Part shown: in pieces, positions 26,761 through 34,616 of the stretch | Layout: every line of letters begins with the position of its first letter | How positions within the stretch are numbered: the first letter of the stretch is position 1 | Assembly: GCA_018828385.1 (NCBI GenBank) | Contig: JAHJVE010000003.1 | Span: forward strand, 62,001 to 126,000 | Origin: Gammaproteobacteria bacterium | GTDB taxonomy: Bacteria > Pseudomonadota > Gammaproteobacteria > Burkholderiales > Rhodocyclaceae | DNA: 64,000 bases | Direction of reading: 5' to 3' | Translations under genes and position numbers: made by a program | Notes under the pieces: generated by a model | What the model saw: the letters and a program-made list of their open reading frames with translations, nothing else | The model's database searches: none | Told to the model about the DNA's origin: nothing

Positions 26761-27579
26761 TCATTTGTTTGAATTAGGCGAGAATGTGGGCAAAGACGTG
26801 TCCTGTTGTGGCAAGCGGCCCAGCGCCGCCAACGCGGAAGCGATTCCAGCTTTCGCATCGCCAAACGATTCGGCTTGTTGTTTCTGCTTTTGCACATCAG
26901 AAATGCGAGATGCCTTGCGATTGGCGGCCGCGATTTGACGCTCAATTTCCTTTTGGACCAGCCCCGGGACTGGCTCCTTGTTTCGCTCTTCAACGACCTT
27001 AATGGCATTGGCGATCTGTGCTGGTTGGTACATCAACTCGAGCTGAGTCGCGCGTTCTGGGTCTGTAGGAGTAAAGGTCACGATGCCGCTTGGGCGCCGA
27101 ATCCGTATTTTTTCTGCAGCAGAAGAAATTGGATTTGCTGCTGCTGTTGCAGTTGGCAGGCAATGTTCCTGTTTTAAAAGGGATTGCGATTCTTGCCTCG
27201 GCGGAGTCTGGTCAGGCTCAAGCCAAGGAGCTGCTTTCAGCACTGCGTTGCCCAAAGCACTTGAACTAATTTTTAGAAATTCTCTTTTGGCGATCTGGAC
27301 GCCATGCCCGCGAAACGTATGGAAGCGGAACCAGTCGGCAATAAAGAATTGGAATCGATCAAAATCACCGACCAGAAGTTTCTCTCCACACAACGTCTTG
27401 ATTCCTGTTTGAAGTGCAGCAGGATCCAAACCGAGTGTTGCCGCCAGCGGTCGGAGGGGGATTTCGGCAACTCCGATCAAGTTCGTGTAGCGCCCACCCC
27501 AGAATCCCATTCCAAGAATGAGCTTGATTTCGGGTAGCAAGCCGGAGACGCGCGGCCAGTCGAGCAGATTGGTCGGCAT
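26761..27579 (-). CDS. Hypothetical protein upstream of Int1 (replication-protein-like?)
   Basis: The start at 27579 (MPTNLLDWPRVSGLLPEIK) has GAGGGAG upstream; the track start at 27597 lies before that site. The 272-residue protein has an N-terminal segment with winged-helix character (LRPLAATLGLDPAALQTGIKTL) and a basic, helical C-terminus (EERNKEPVPGLVQKEIERQIAAANRKA). The layout recalls small phage or plasmid replication/adaptor proteins, but no signature motif is visible, so the function is left open. Confidence 0.6.
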   Translation of the reverse strand: MPTNLLDWPRVSGLLPEIKLILGMGFWGGRYTNLIGVAEIPLRPLAATLGLDPAALQTGIKTLCGEKLLVGDFDRFQFFIADWFRFHTFRGHGVQIAKREFLKISSSALGNAVLKAAPWLEPDQTPPRQESQSLLKQEHCLPTATAAANPISSAAEKIRIRRPSGIVTFTPTDPERATQLELMYQPAQIANAIKVVEERNKEPVPGLVQKEIERQIAAANRKASRISDVQKQKQQAESFGDAKAGIASALAALGRLPQQDTSLPTFSPNSNK

Positions 27580-28056
27580 GATTGATTTCTCCCTCATGAT
27601 TTACAGCTTCAAACCACCCGTGGTGGGTTGGAGGGAGAAGGGAAAAACTCCAAATCTAGGTGCTTCAGTTGGTGTCGCCATCCTTTACTCCATGCGTCGA
27701 AAAATTGTTTTTTTATGCTGATCGACGGACGGGGTGACGGCAATGCAGGAATGCAGTCGAAAAACCGGGGTTAGACGTAGGAATGGATAAATTCAGTCAG
27801 TTTTTTGGCCAGGATGATCAAAAAACCGAACGGAACATTGATCCGGTGTTTTAGCTAGCGTTGTGGCAGATTTCTTTGAGTTCGAGTCCATTCCTACGCC
27901 TAACCCCCCATTTTTTGCTGCATTTGTCGATGGTCGAGGCGGAAGTCGGTCGTGATAATTCAATACATGGCTTGATACAGATAAATCAGATCGAGCAGGC
28001 TCAATTCCTTAGACTTTCTGAAGTCGGTAGCGACTTGTTAAATGCAAGGTGAATTT
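27580..28056. other. Noncoding region between divergent integrase clusters
   Basis: 477 bp separating the minus-strand Int1 cluster from the plus-strand Int2 pair. It holds a long imperfect inverted repeat, T-rich tracts and both promoters. No gene is credible; the 67-codon ORF at 27518 and the 63-codon ORF at 27861 lack support. It could be an origin, regulatory or recombination region. Confidence 0.5.
27767..27907. repeat. 21-bp imperfect inverted repeat, 99-bp spacer
   Basis: The left arm GGGGTTAGACGTAGGAATGG(A) at 27767-27787 is the reverse complement of the right arm at 27887-27907 with a single mismatch. The spacer contains further short self-similar stretches (CCGAAC, AAAAACCGGG). It sits midway between the two divergent integrase units, so it may be a regulator or recombinase binding region. 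Confidence 0.7.
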
Positions 28057-28272
28057 ATGACCCTCAACACAGTATCGCCAGAAGAGTTAAAACTGATTAC
28101 TGGCCTACAGCGGCCATCAGCAATTTGCCGCTTCCTTTCCGAACACCGGATTCCTTATCTCACCGGAGCGGATGGCTGGCCTCGTGTTCTCAGTGCAATC
28201 ATCATGGAGCGAATGGGGGGTAAGCTGGCTCCTGCCTCCGTAGAGCCGCAATTGAGACTGCGGAATGGCTAG
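28057..28272 (+). CDS. DUF4224-type small protein, likely excisionase/recombination directionality factor
   Basis: I use the ATG at 28057 (MTLNTVSPEELKLITGLQRPSAICRF, shown in part) behind AAGGTGA rather than the track's 28042. The product has 71 residues. The opening phrase (ELKLITGLQRPSAICRFL) matches the small DUF4224 proteins encoded just before phage-type integrases. It overlaps the integrase start by 8 nt. Probably a DNA-binding factor for excision. Confidence 0.7.
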   Translation: MTLNTVSPEELKLITGLQRPSAICRFLSEHRIPYLTGADGWPRVLSAIIMERMGGKLAPASVEPQLRLRNG

Positions 28273-29218
28273 ATCGCTGCCTCGGTGGATGCACGAAAAG
28301 CATGGGGCCTACTATCTTGTTCGTCGGAACAAGTGGCATCGCTTGGCGGGTAATCTGCATGACGCATTGGTTGAGTATGCTCGGCTGACTTCAGGTGGTG
28401 CCCAAGGTGCGCTGGGCGAGTTGGTCAGCAAGGCATTGGACGATATGAAGTTGACCGTGGCCAGCAGCACCTTCAAAAATTACACAACTTGCTCCAGACG
28501 GGTGCTCGAGGCATTCGCGGAGTTCAATCCGCAGCAAATCAGGCCGCATCATGTGGCTCGTTTCCTGGATGACAACAAGTCGACGCCGAGCATGGCCAAC
28601 CTGTTGCGGTCCTTTCTGAAGGGCGTATTCCAGCGGGCTGTCAGATGGGGAGTCGTTGATTCAAACCCTGTGCGGGACATCGATCAATTCAAGACTGGTA
28701 AGCGGGACCGTTACATCACCTCTGACGAATACAAACGGATACGTGACAACGCTACGCCGACATTAGCTTGCCTGATGGATTTGGCCTACATCACTGGCCA
28801 GAGAATGGGTGATTGCCGGCACATTCGCTATGCCGACATCAGCGAAGCGGGTGTGTATGTGAAACAGCAAAAGACAGGGGCGAGGGTGTTGATCGCGATG
28901 ACGCCTGACCTGGAGGAGGTCATCTCGAGGGCAAAGATGCTTCATCAGTCAGTCAAAGGGCTGACCTTGTTTCATAAGCGGGATGGCGTACCAATTCCCT
29001 ACGGAACGCTGTACCACCAGTGGCGAAAGGCTTGCGATTTGGCAAAAGTCGAAAATGCCAACTTCCACGATATCAGGGCGGCGGCAGCTACTGATGCGAA
29101 GGCGCAAGGGTTGGATAGCATGACGCTCCTTGGACACACCACTGAAAGCAGCCACAAACGGTATCTTCGCAGTAAGGAGACCAAGGTTGCGATGCCAAAC
29201 CGAGCTCGGAAATCATAA
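28265..29218 (+). CDS. Tyrosine recombinase/integrase, phage type (Int2)
   Basis: A 317-residue integrase. It has an N-terminal DNA-binding stretch (MARSLPRWMHEKHGAYYLVRRNKWHRL, shown in part here as arm-type), a core-binding domain (SSTFKNYTTCSRRVLEAF) and a catalytic domain with Arg in YITGQRMGDCRH, HDIRAAAATDA (the H-x-x-R pair) and LLGHTTESSHKRYL with the terminal Tyr. Coupled to the DUF4224-like ORF. It is a candidate for mobilising the right half or the whole island; its target site is not known. Confidence 0.92.
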   Translation: MARSLPRWMHEKHGAYYLVRRNKWHRLAGNLHDALVEYARLTSGGAQGALGELVSKALDDMKLTVASSTFKNYTTCSRRVLEAFAEFNPQQIRPHHVARFLDDNKSTPSMANLLRSFLKGVFQRAVRWGVVDSNPVRDIDQFKTGKRDRYITSDEYKRIRDNATPTLACLMDLAYITGQRMGDCRHIRYADISEAGVYVKQQKTGARVLIAMTPDLEEVISRAKMLHQSVKGLTLFHKRDGVPIPYGTLYHQWRKACDLAKVENANFHDIRAAAATDAKAQGLDSMTLLGHTTESSHKRYLRSKETKVAMPNRARKS

Positions 29219-29294
29219 TTACGCTCGGTTTTGAGCCTCTCACACTGTTACCAGAGTCGCTGATGGAGCGCTATCGGGTTTGGTTTATCACCTA

Positions 29295-29371
29295 TGGCGA
29301 TATTTGTGATTTATCGCCATTAACAATATTTGCGTTTTATTGCCTTTGGCGATAAAGTTAAGATATCGCCA
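29295..29371 (+). promoter_or_regulatory. Tandem HipB-type operators
   Basis: Two perfect palindromes with the same half-sites and spacer: TGGCGATA-N9-TATCGCCA at 29295-29319 and again at 29347-29371. They are exactly 52 bp apart (about five helical turns) and end 21 bp before the hipB start. This is the arrangement expected for cooperative autorepression by a HipB/HipA complex. Confidence 0.85.
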
Positions 29372-29392
29372 TTACCGATATCCGAGGCACGC

Positions 29393-29659
29393 ATGTCTTT
29401 ACTAACCTCGTTAACTACTATTCACACACCGGAGCAGTTGGGCGCCATCTTGCGGGACCAGCGCCGCGCGAAGAAGATGTCGCAAAGTCAAGTTGCGACA
29501 AGCCTTAACATCGGCCAGAGTTGGTTCTCTGAGTTGGAGCAGAACCCGGCGGAGCTTAATCTGGCCCGACTGCTGGTGCTCGCAAAAACGCTGGGGCTGG
29601 AAGTGATGCTCCGCGCGCAGGAGGCGAGCCCCAGCAGCACACCAGGCGAGGATTGGTGA
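29393..29659 (+). CDS. hipB: HipB-type antitoxin, XRE-family repressor
   Basis: The ATG at 29393 (MSLLTSLTTIHTPEQLGAIL) is chosen because the track start at 29330 lies inside the operator region. The 88-residue protein has an XRE helix-turn-helix (LRDQRRAKKMSQSQVATSLNIGQ, split around QSQVATSLNIGQSWFSELEQ) and a tail ending in GEDW; a C-terminal Trp is typical of HipB proteins. It binds DNA as a dimer and neutralises HipA. Its stop overlaps the hipA start (TGATG). Confidence 0.9.
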   Translation: MSLLTSLTTIHTPEQLGAILRDQRRAKKMSQSQVATSLNIGQSWFSELEQNPAELNLARLLVLAKTLGLEVMLRAQEASPSSTPGEDW

Positions 29660-30996
29660 TGGGGCGCAAGTCACATCAGCGGGTCTTGGCGCTTTGGATG
29701 AATGGCAGCCGGGTAGCGTACTGGACGATATCGCAAAATGGCTACGATCAATTGCGATACGACGAGGAATGGCTGCAGTCTGAGCGCCTGCGACCGCTGT
29801 CGTTGTCGCTACCGCTGCAAACTGGCGTCATCCGGAGTTCGGCAGTAGGGGCATATTTTGACAACCTGCTGCCGGACAGCGACCCGATCCGCAAACGGTT
29901 GCAGGCACGGTTCGGGACCGCAACGCGAGGCGCTTTCGATTTGCTGGAAGCGATCGGCCAGGACTGCGTGGGTGCGGTCCAACTGATGCCCTTGGGCAGC
30001 GAACCAAGCGATTACCGAAAAACGGAAGCTACGCCCCTGAGCGAGGCCGAGGTGGCGCAGGTGCTACGCGACACGATCCTGCCCAGTGGCGGAATCCACC
30101 GTGAGGATCAAGCGAATTTTCGTATCTCGATTGCGGGTGCGCAGGAAAAAACCGCGCTGACCTTGATTGACGGCCAGTGGTGCCTGCCTCACGGGGCCAC
30201 ACCGACGACGCACATCTTCAAACTGCCCCTGGGCCTGGTCGGTGCGCGCAAAGCAGATATGCGCACGTCAGTGGAAAACGAGTGGCTGTGCGCTCAGTTG
30301 CTGGATTTGTTCGGCATTCCGGTCGCCGAGACTGCGATGGCGATGTTCGAAGATCAAAAGGCACTACTGGTTACCCGCTTTGACCGCCAGCGGATGGCGG
30401 AGGGATACTGGCTGCGATTGCCACAGGAAGATTTTTGCCAGGCACTCGGCTGTCAGAGTGCGCTGAAGTACGAAAGCGATGGTGGGCCTGGGCACGCGGA
30501 AATCGTCGAAAAACTGGTGTATTCGCGCAATGGCCGAGACCTCGAGACCTTTTTCCGTACGCAGGTCCTGTTTTGGATGTTGGCGGCAACAGATGGCCAC
30601 GCCAAAAACTTCTCGATCCGGCTGCTACCGGGTTCGGCGTACGAAATGACGCCGATGTACGACGTGCTTTCTGCATGGCCGGTGACCGGGCAGGGGGCCA
30701 ATTTGCTTAACTACAAAGAGCTCAAGCTGGCAATGGCGCTCCGCAGCACGAATGCACACTACCAGCTGGAAACGGTACAGGCCAGGCATTTTGTGCACTT
30801 GGCGGCGCGGTGCCGTATTCCGCGTGATCCCGCAATACGGCTTATCGAGGAGCTGATCTCGATGACGCCGAGCGTGGTTGATAAGGCAGGGGCATCGCTG
30901 ACCGATGGGTACCCAATGGATGTGTTTGAGGCTATCACCAAGGGGCTTCAGTGGTCGGCGGATCGGCTTGGTAAGAGCCTTGCGCTAGGTGTTTAG
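29659..30996 (+). CDS. hipA: HipA-type serine/threonine kinase toxin
   Basis: The ATG at 29659 (MGRKSHQRVLALWMNGSRVAYW, shown in part) overlaps the hipB stop; the track's TTG at 29653 is less likely. The 445-residue protein has the HipA N-terminal subdomain (VGAYFDNLLPDSDPIRKRL), the P-loop/autophosphorylation segment ISIAGAQEKTALTL, the catalytic loop ATDGHAKNFSIRL and the metal-binding MTPMYDVLSAWP. In E. coli HipA phosphorylates GltX and causes persistence; the target here is inferred to be similar. All key motifs are intact, so the toxin is probably active. Confidence 0.93.
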   Translation: MGRKSHQRVLALWMNGSRVAYWTISQNGYDQLRYDEEWLQSERLRPLSLSLPLQTGVIRSSAVGAYFDNLLPDSDPIRKRLQARFGTATRGAFDLLEAIGQDCVGAVQLMPLGSEPSDYRKTEATPLSEAEVAQVLRDTILPSGGIHREDQANFRISIAGAQEKTALTLIDGQWCLPHGATPTTHIFKLPLGLVGARKADMRTSVENEWLCAQLLDLFGIPVAETAMAMFEDQKALLVTRFDRQRMAEGYWLRLPQEDFCQALGCQSALKYESDGGPGHAEIVEKLVYSRNGRDLETFFRTQVLFWMLAATDGHAKNFSIRLLPGSAYEMTPMYDVLSAWPVTGQGANLLNYKELKLAMALRSTNAHYQLETVQARHFVHLAARCRIPRDPAIRLIEELISMTPSVVDKAGASLTDGYPMDVFEAITKGLQWSADRLGKSLALGV

Positions 30997-31274
30997 TCCC
31001 GCGGTGCGCTGGATCGGATTGATCCGGGTGTCCGGAATTTTGTGTAAGGCCGCCGTCGATTGCCACGCGCACGACAGTCCGCAATGGCCGAGAACCGGTA
31101 ATCCGCCTGCGGCGGCTCTTCGGCCAAAGCCGACGGTGGGGGGCTGGTCGGCCACTGGCAGGTATGAAGCAGTAAACCGCCATAGGTCTTGAAACCGTCC
31201 TGGTCAACTGATTCGCTACCTCCACGTTTATTGGTGAAGGCAACCTGCCTTTCATAGAACGAGGTGATAAAGAA

Positions 31275-31676
31275 ATGAACAAGATTATTTCTGGATTGGT
31301 TGCTGGCTTGTTTGCGGCCAGCTTCGCTTATGCCCAAACGCCTACCCCAGCCCAACCTTACACGCCTGCCAAACCGGCAGTTGTGGCACCGGCGCAGCCA
31401 GCGGCTGCAAAACCCGCCGCTCCTGCGGTGAAAGCTGAAGCTGCGTCACCTGCCGCAACTACTGCAACCTCTGACTGCGAAGCAAAAGCTGTTGGCAAGA
31501 ATGGCAAGCCACTGACGGGGGCCGCCAAAGCCTCTTCCATCAAAAAATGTGAAGGCGGCAGCAAAGCTGCAGGACCATCTGGCTGCGCTGAAAAGGCCGT
31601 CAGCAAAAATGGGAAACCGTTGGCCGGTGCCGCCAAGAACTCTTTCATGAAGAAGTGCGAAGCTGAAGCAAAGTAA
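31275..31676 (+). CDS. Exported protein with two PsiF-type repeats
   Basis: A 133-residue protein with signal peptide MNKIISGLVAGLFAASFAYAQ, an Ala/Pro-rich linker and two copies of a Cys-containing repeat (KNGKPLTGAAKASSIKKCE and KNGKPLAGAAKNSFMKKCE). This is the PsiF_repeat known from phosphate-starvation protein PsiF. Periplasmic; molecular role unknown in the family. Its ribosome binding site is GAGGTGATAAAGAA. A strong terminator follows. It is an odd passenger among defence genes. Confidence 0.85.
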   Translation: MNKIISGLVAGLFAASFAYAQTPTPAQPYTPAKPAVVAPAQPAAAKPAAPAVKAEAASPAATTATSDCEAKAVGKNGKPLTGAAKASSIKKCEGGSKAAGPSGCAEKAVSKNGKPLAGAAKNSFMKKCEAEAK

Positions 31677-31697
31677 TCTGGCGACAACTTTTTCATC

Positions 31698-31726
31698 GAA
31701 GCCGGCTAGCTGCCGGCTTTTTTAAT
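31698..31726 (+). terminator. Rho-independent terminator after the PsiF-like gene
   Basis: Stem AAGCCGGC paired with GCCGGCTT around TAGCT, followed by a T-run, 22 bp beyond the stop codon. Confidence 0.88.
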
Positions 31727-32246
31727 CGACCAGAGAATATCGACACCCACCGCATAACCACGCACAAGCCTCTGGTGTGCCCATCAGTGCTTTAGGAGCA
31801 TCGATGAAAGGCAGCTTTGCCCTTCACGCAGCGGCAGGATCGTGCCCATACCTGCCTGATGACAAATAAAAGTCACCGGGCAGCTTAATGAACATAAAGC
31901 TGCCGCTAAGGCATTTCAACTGAGTGCCTCTTGGTCGACCAATCCGGCCGTTCAATTCGAAGCTCGTATATGGCAGCAAAGGATCGCTTACCTGCCGCTC
32001 AACTGGGAGTAGTGAACGGCAGATTCGTTCTCGGGTAAACGTAAACGTCCGACACTGTCCTTCCTGACGCAAATTTCTTGGGCAGAGGCGGCTTCGCAGG
32101 CAGTGTATGGAGGGTGGCGGGACGGTCTTACTCACCGGCACACCTGCAGACCTCAGTCCGTCGCCACTTTCCCCTATGAGATTTACCATTTGCATACTGC
32201 GCAGGATAGAATGAAATTTATGTAATCACATAATTTCTTGTGCCCG
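31727..32246. other. Gap upstream of the CARF-sigma54 regulator
   Basis: 520 bp without a convincing gene. The minus-strand ORF 31824..32195 has no family features or ribosome binding site. The text looks like degenerate intergenic DNA. The last 30 bp hold a palindrome next to the regulator start. Confidence 0.5.
32218..32233. promoter_or_regulatory. Palindrome at the regulator start
   Basis: TTATGTAATCACATAA is a perfect 6-4-6 palindrome ending 13 bp before the ATG of the sigma54 activator. It could be an autoregulatory operator overlapping the regulator promoter. Also similar in form to CRP/FNR-like half-sites. Confidence 0.55.
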
Positions 32247-33764
32247 ATGCCCACACTTTTTGCCTGGCTTGGTAACTCAGACCTCCGCGCCTCGGAGGAT
32301 GTATCGGGCGCGGACTTCGGCCCTATCTTGATGGCGCTGGAGACGGGGGCGTACGAGCGTTTAGTGCTCCTGTCAGATCACGGACAGGACAGAACACAGA
32401 ATTTTGTGGCATGGCTGAGAGGCAAATTTGCGGGCGCCATTAACGTGAGTCACGCGAATCTGCGCAGCCCAACCGATTTTGAAGACATTTACGTTGCAGC
32501 CAACGGGGCGGTGTCTGCGGCGCTCTCTACTTCACCTGGGCTGCAAGTCACTTTCCATGTGAGCCCTGGCACCCCCGCCATGGCTGCTGTCTGGGTGCTA
32601 TTGGCAAAAGCCAAATACGGGGCCACCCTCATCGAGACCTCTCGTGAGCATGGCGTGCGTCCGGTCATTGTCCCATTCGACCTGGCTGCAGAGTTCCTTC
32701 CCGTTGCCAGTAAGAAGGCCGATGAGGCTTTGGCGCAACTAGTTCAAGGATTGCCGCCTGCTGCGCCAGAGTTCTCCAGCATCATTCATCGCTGCGGTGC
32801 GATGAAGCGTGTAATCGCGATGGCACAGCGACTGGCGCAACGTGATCTGCCAGTGTTGATCCAGGGCGAATCTGGAACTGGTAAGGAGCTGTTTGCGCGC
32901 GCAATTCATGCCTCAAGCAAGCGGAGCGCCGCACAATTCGTGGCAGTCAATTGCGGAGCCATACCTCTCGAACTCATTGACTCTGAGCTATTTGGGCACG
33001 AAAAGGGCGCGTTTACTGGCGCTCATGCCGGCCGTATTGGTCACTTCGAGGCGGCTGGTGGTGGAACTCTTTTTCTGGACGAGATCGGTGAGCTTCCGCT
33101 GTCATCGCAAGTCCGATTGCTTCGCGTGCTCCAAGAGCACGAGGTGACTCGTCTGGGAGCCAGCAAGCCCCGCAGAGTCGATGTGCGCATCATTGCCGCC
33201 ACCAATCGAGTCCTTCCGGAAGAAGTTCGGACTGGTCGGTTCAGGGAGGATGTCTTTCACCGAATCGCGGTTGGTATCTTGGCCCTGCCTCCGCTGCGGA
33301 ATCGAGAGGGAGACATCAATCTACTGATCGATGCCTTACTTGCTCAGATCAACCGCGAAGCAACATCACAGCCCGGCTTTAAGCATAAAACATTGTCTGT
33401 TGGCGCAAGAAAACTTCTGTTGCATCACGCATGGCCGGGCAATGTAAGGGAGTTGCACAACGCTCTTCTGCGAGCCTCCATCTGGGTACCTGATGAGGAA
33501 ATTGCGGCCGAGGATGTAGCTGAAGTTCTCGCTCTGACATCCAGTCTCTCCGACGACACCATTCTTGGTGCAGCCCTTGGTGAATCGTTCTGCTTGCCAG
33601 ATTTAATGGGAGAGGTAGCTCGACACTACCTTGGCAGGGCTATGGCGCAGAGTCACGGAAATAAGACCGAGGCAGCGAAACTGTTGGGTCTGGCGAGCTA
33701 CCAAACACTGACAAACTGGCTGATCAAGTACAAGTCAAATGTTCGTGGCACGGACAGTGCTTAA
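32247..33764 (+). CDS. Sigma54-dependent activator with RtcR/CARF-like sensor domain
   Basis: I take the ATG at 32247 (MPTLFAWLGNSDLRAS); the track starts at a TTG 9 nt earlier. Residues 1-160 form a Rossmann-like sensor with VTFHVSPGTPAMAAVWVLL and ATLIETSREHGVRPVIV, which resemble the CARF-type N-terminus of RtcR. The AAA+ domain has Walker A GESGTGKE (about residue 207), the sigma54-contact loop GAFTGA, Walker B GGTLFLDEIGEL and FHRIAVGILALPPLR. A Fis-type HTH is at the end (NKTEAAKLLGLASYQTLTNW). RtcR is activated by RNA ends with cyclic phosphate; the ligand here is unknown. It sits directly upstream of, and on the same strand as, the cassette it probably controls. Confidence 0.9.
   Translation: MPTLFAWLGNSDLRASEDVSGADFGPILMALETGAYERLVLLSDHGQDRTQNFVAWLRGKFAGAINVSHANLRSPTDFEDIYVAANGAVSAALSTSPGLQVTFHVSPGTPAMAAVWVLLAKAKYGATLIETSREHGVRPVIVPFDLAAEFLPVASKKADEALAQLVQGLPPAAPEFSSIIHRCGAMKRVIAMAQRLAQRDLPVLIQGESGTGKELFARAIHASSKRSAAQFVAVNCGAIPLELIDSELFGHEKGAFTGAHAGRIGHFEAAGGGTLFLDEIGELPLSSQVRLLRVLQEHEVTRLGASKPRRVDVRIIAATNRVLPEEVRTGRFREDVFHRIAVGILALPPLRNREGDINLLIDALLAQINREATSQPGFKHKTLSVGARKLLLHHAWPGNVRELHNALLRASIWVPDEEIAAEDVAEVLALTSSLSDDTILGAALGESFCLPDLMGEVARHYLGRAMAQSHGNKTEAAKLLGLASYQTLTNWLIKYKSNVRGTDSA
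33746..33761 (+). promoter_or_regulatory. Sigma54 (-24/-12) promoter
   Basis: TGGCACGGACAGTGCT fits the consensus TGGCAC-N5-TTGCW with one mismatch. It has the invariant GG and GC dinucleotides at the obligatory 10-nt separation. It ends just before the stop codon of the activator gene, and transcription would start near 33772, ahead of the vWA gene (ribosome binding site GGAGG, start 33798). Confidence 0.85.
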
Positions 33765-33797
33765 CAGTAAGAACTTTTATTAATTGGAGGCTGGGTC

Positions 33798-34616
33798 ATG
33801 GGGTTTGCAAAATACCAAGAAGACATCGTGAGTCGGTACGTCGGCGATTTCGTGATGCGTGCCACTCAGTCGCCAGTTTCGCCACCCAAAGCCGCAACCC
33901 CGAATACCAAAAATCAATCTGATCAAAGGACAAAGAAAATGAGCAGTCTCAAGAAATTTGCTGTCGCCACGCCACGGCCTCTACCCGTGATCGTCTTGGC
34001 TGACGCGAGCGGCAGCATGGGGGAGAGCGGCAAGATTGAGGCGCTCAACGCTGCGATGAAGGACATGGTCTCGACTTTCTCCAAGGAAAGTCGCCTGCGC
34101 GCCGAGATCCAAGTGGGCTTGATCACCTTCGGCGGTAAGGCACAGATGCACCTACCGTTGGTTGCGGCACACAGCGTCGCTGGATTCGCGGAATTGAAGG
34201 CTGAAGGTGTGACGCCGATGGGTGCTGCATTTGACCTCGCCCGTCAGTTGCTGGAGGACAAGGATCGCATCCCCTCCCGAGCCTACCGCCCCGTTTTGAT
34301 TCTTTTGTCTGATGGGCAACCGACGGACGACTGGGAGGCTCCCTTCAAGGCTCTTTGCGATTCCGAGCGGGCACAGAAAGCAACCCGACTTGCAATGGCA
34401 ATTGGTCCAGATGCCGACGAAGCAATGCTGAGGGATTTTGCAAACGACGCAGAAGCGCCTATTTTCAAGGCCCACAACGCCCGGGACATCCATCGGTTCT
34501 TCCGTGCCGTGACCATGAGCGTTAGCACTCGCACTGCAAGCCAAAATCCAGATATCTCAACCGTCTTTGTTGTCCCGCCGCCGGATGACGACGCACTGGA
34601 CCTCGACTTCCAATGA
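33798..34616 (+). CDS. TerY-type vWA-domain protein
   Basis: A 272-residue protein. A 50-residue variable leader is followed by a von Willebrand A domain with an intact MIDAS: DASGS (about residue 68), the threonine of GVTPMGAAFDLARQLL and the aspartate of LLSDGQPTDDW. The MSSLKKFAVATPRPLPV start of the core is the usual start of TerY proteins, so an internal start at M48 is possible, but GGAGG precedes 33798. In TerY-P triads this vWA protein acts with a PP2C phosphatase and a kinase. It overlaps the next gene by 4 nt. Confidence 0.9.
   Translation: MGFAKYQEDIVSRYVGDFVMRATQSPVSPPKAATPNTKNQSDQRTKKMSSLKKFAVATPRPLPVIVLADASGSMGESGKIEALNAAMKDMVSTFSKESRLRAEIQVGLITFGGKAQMHLPLVAAHSVAGFAELKAEGVTPMGAAFDLARQLLEDKDRIPSRAYRPVLILLSDGQPTDDWEAPFKALCDSERAQKATRLAMAIGPDADEAMLRDFANDAEAPIFKAHNARDIHRFFRAVTMSVSTRTASQNPDISTVFVVPPPDDDALDLDFQ

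Noticed and set aside
27767-27907. Integron attC site
   Set aside because: The GTTRRRY and RYYYAAC boxes are present but in the wrong order (GTTAGAC first, GCCTAAC last), and no integron integrase or cassette is nearby.
31824-32195. 123-codon minus-strand ORF
   Set aside because: No ribosome binding site, no domain and unusual composition; the region resembles degenerate intergenic DNA.
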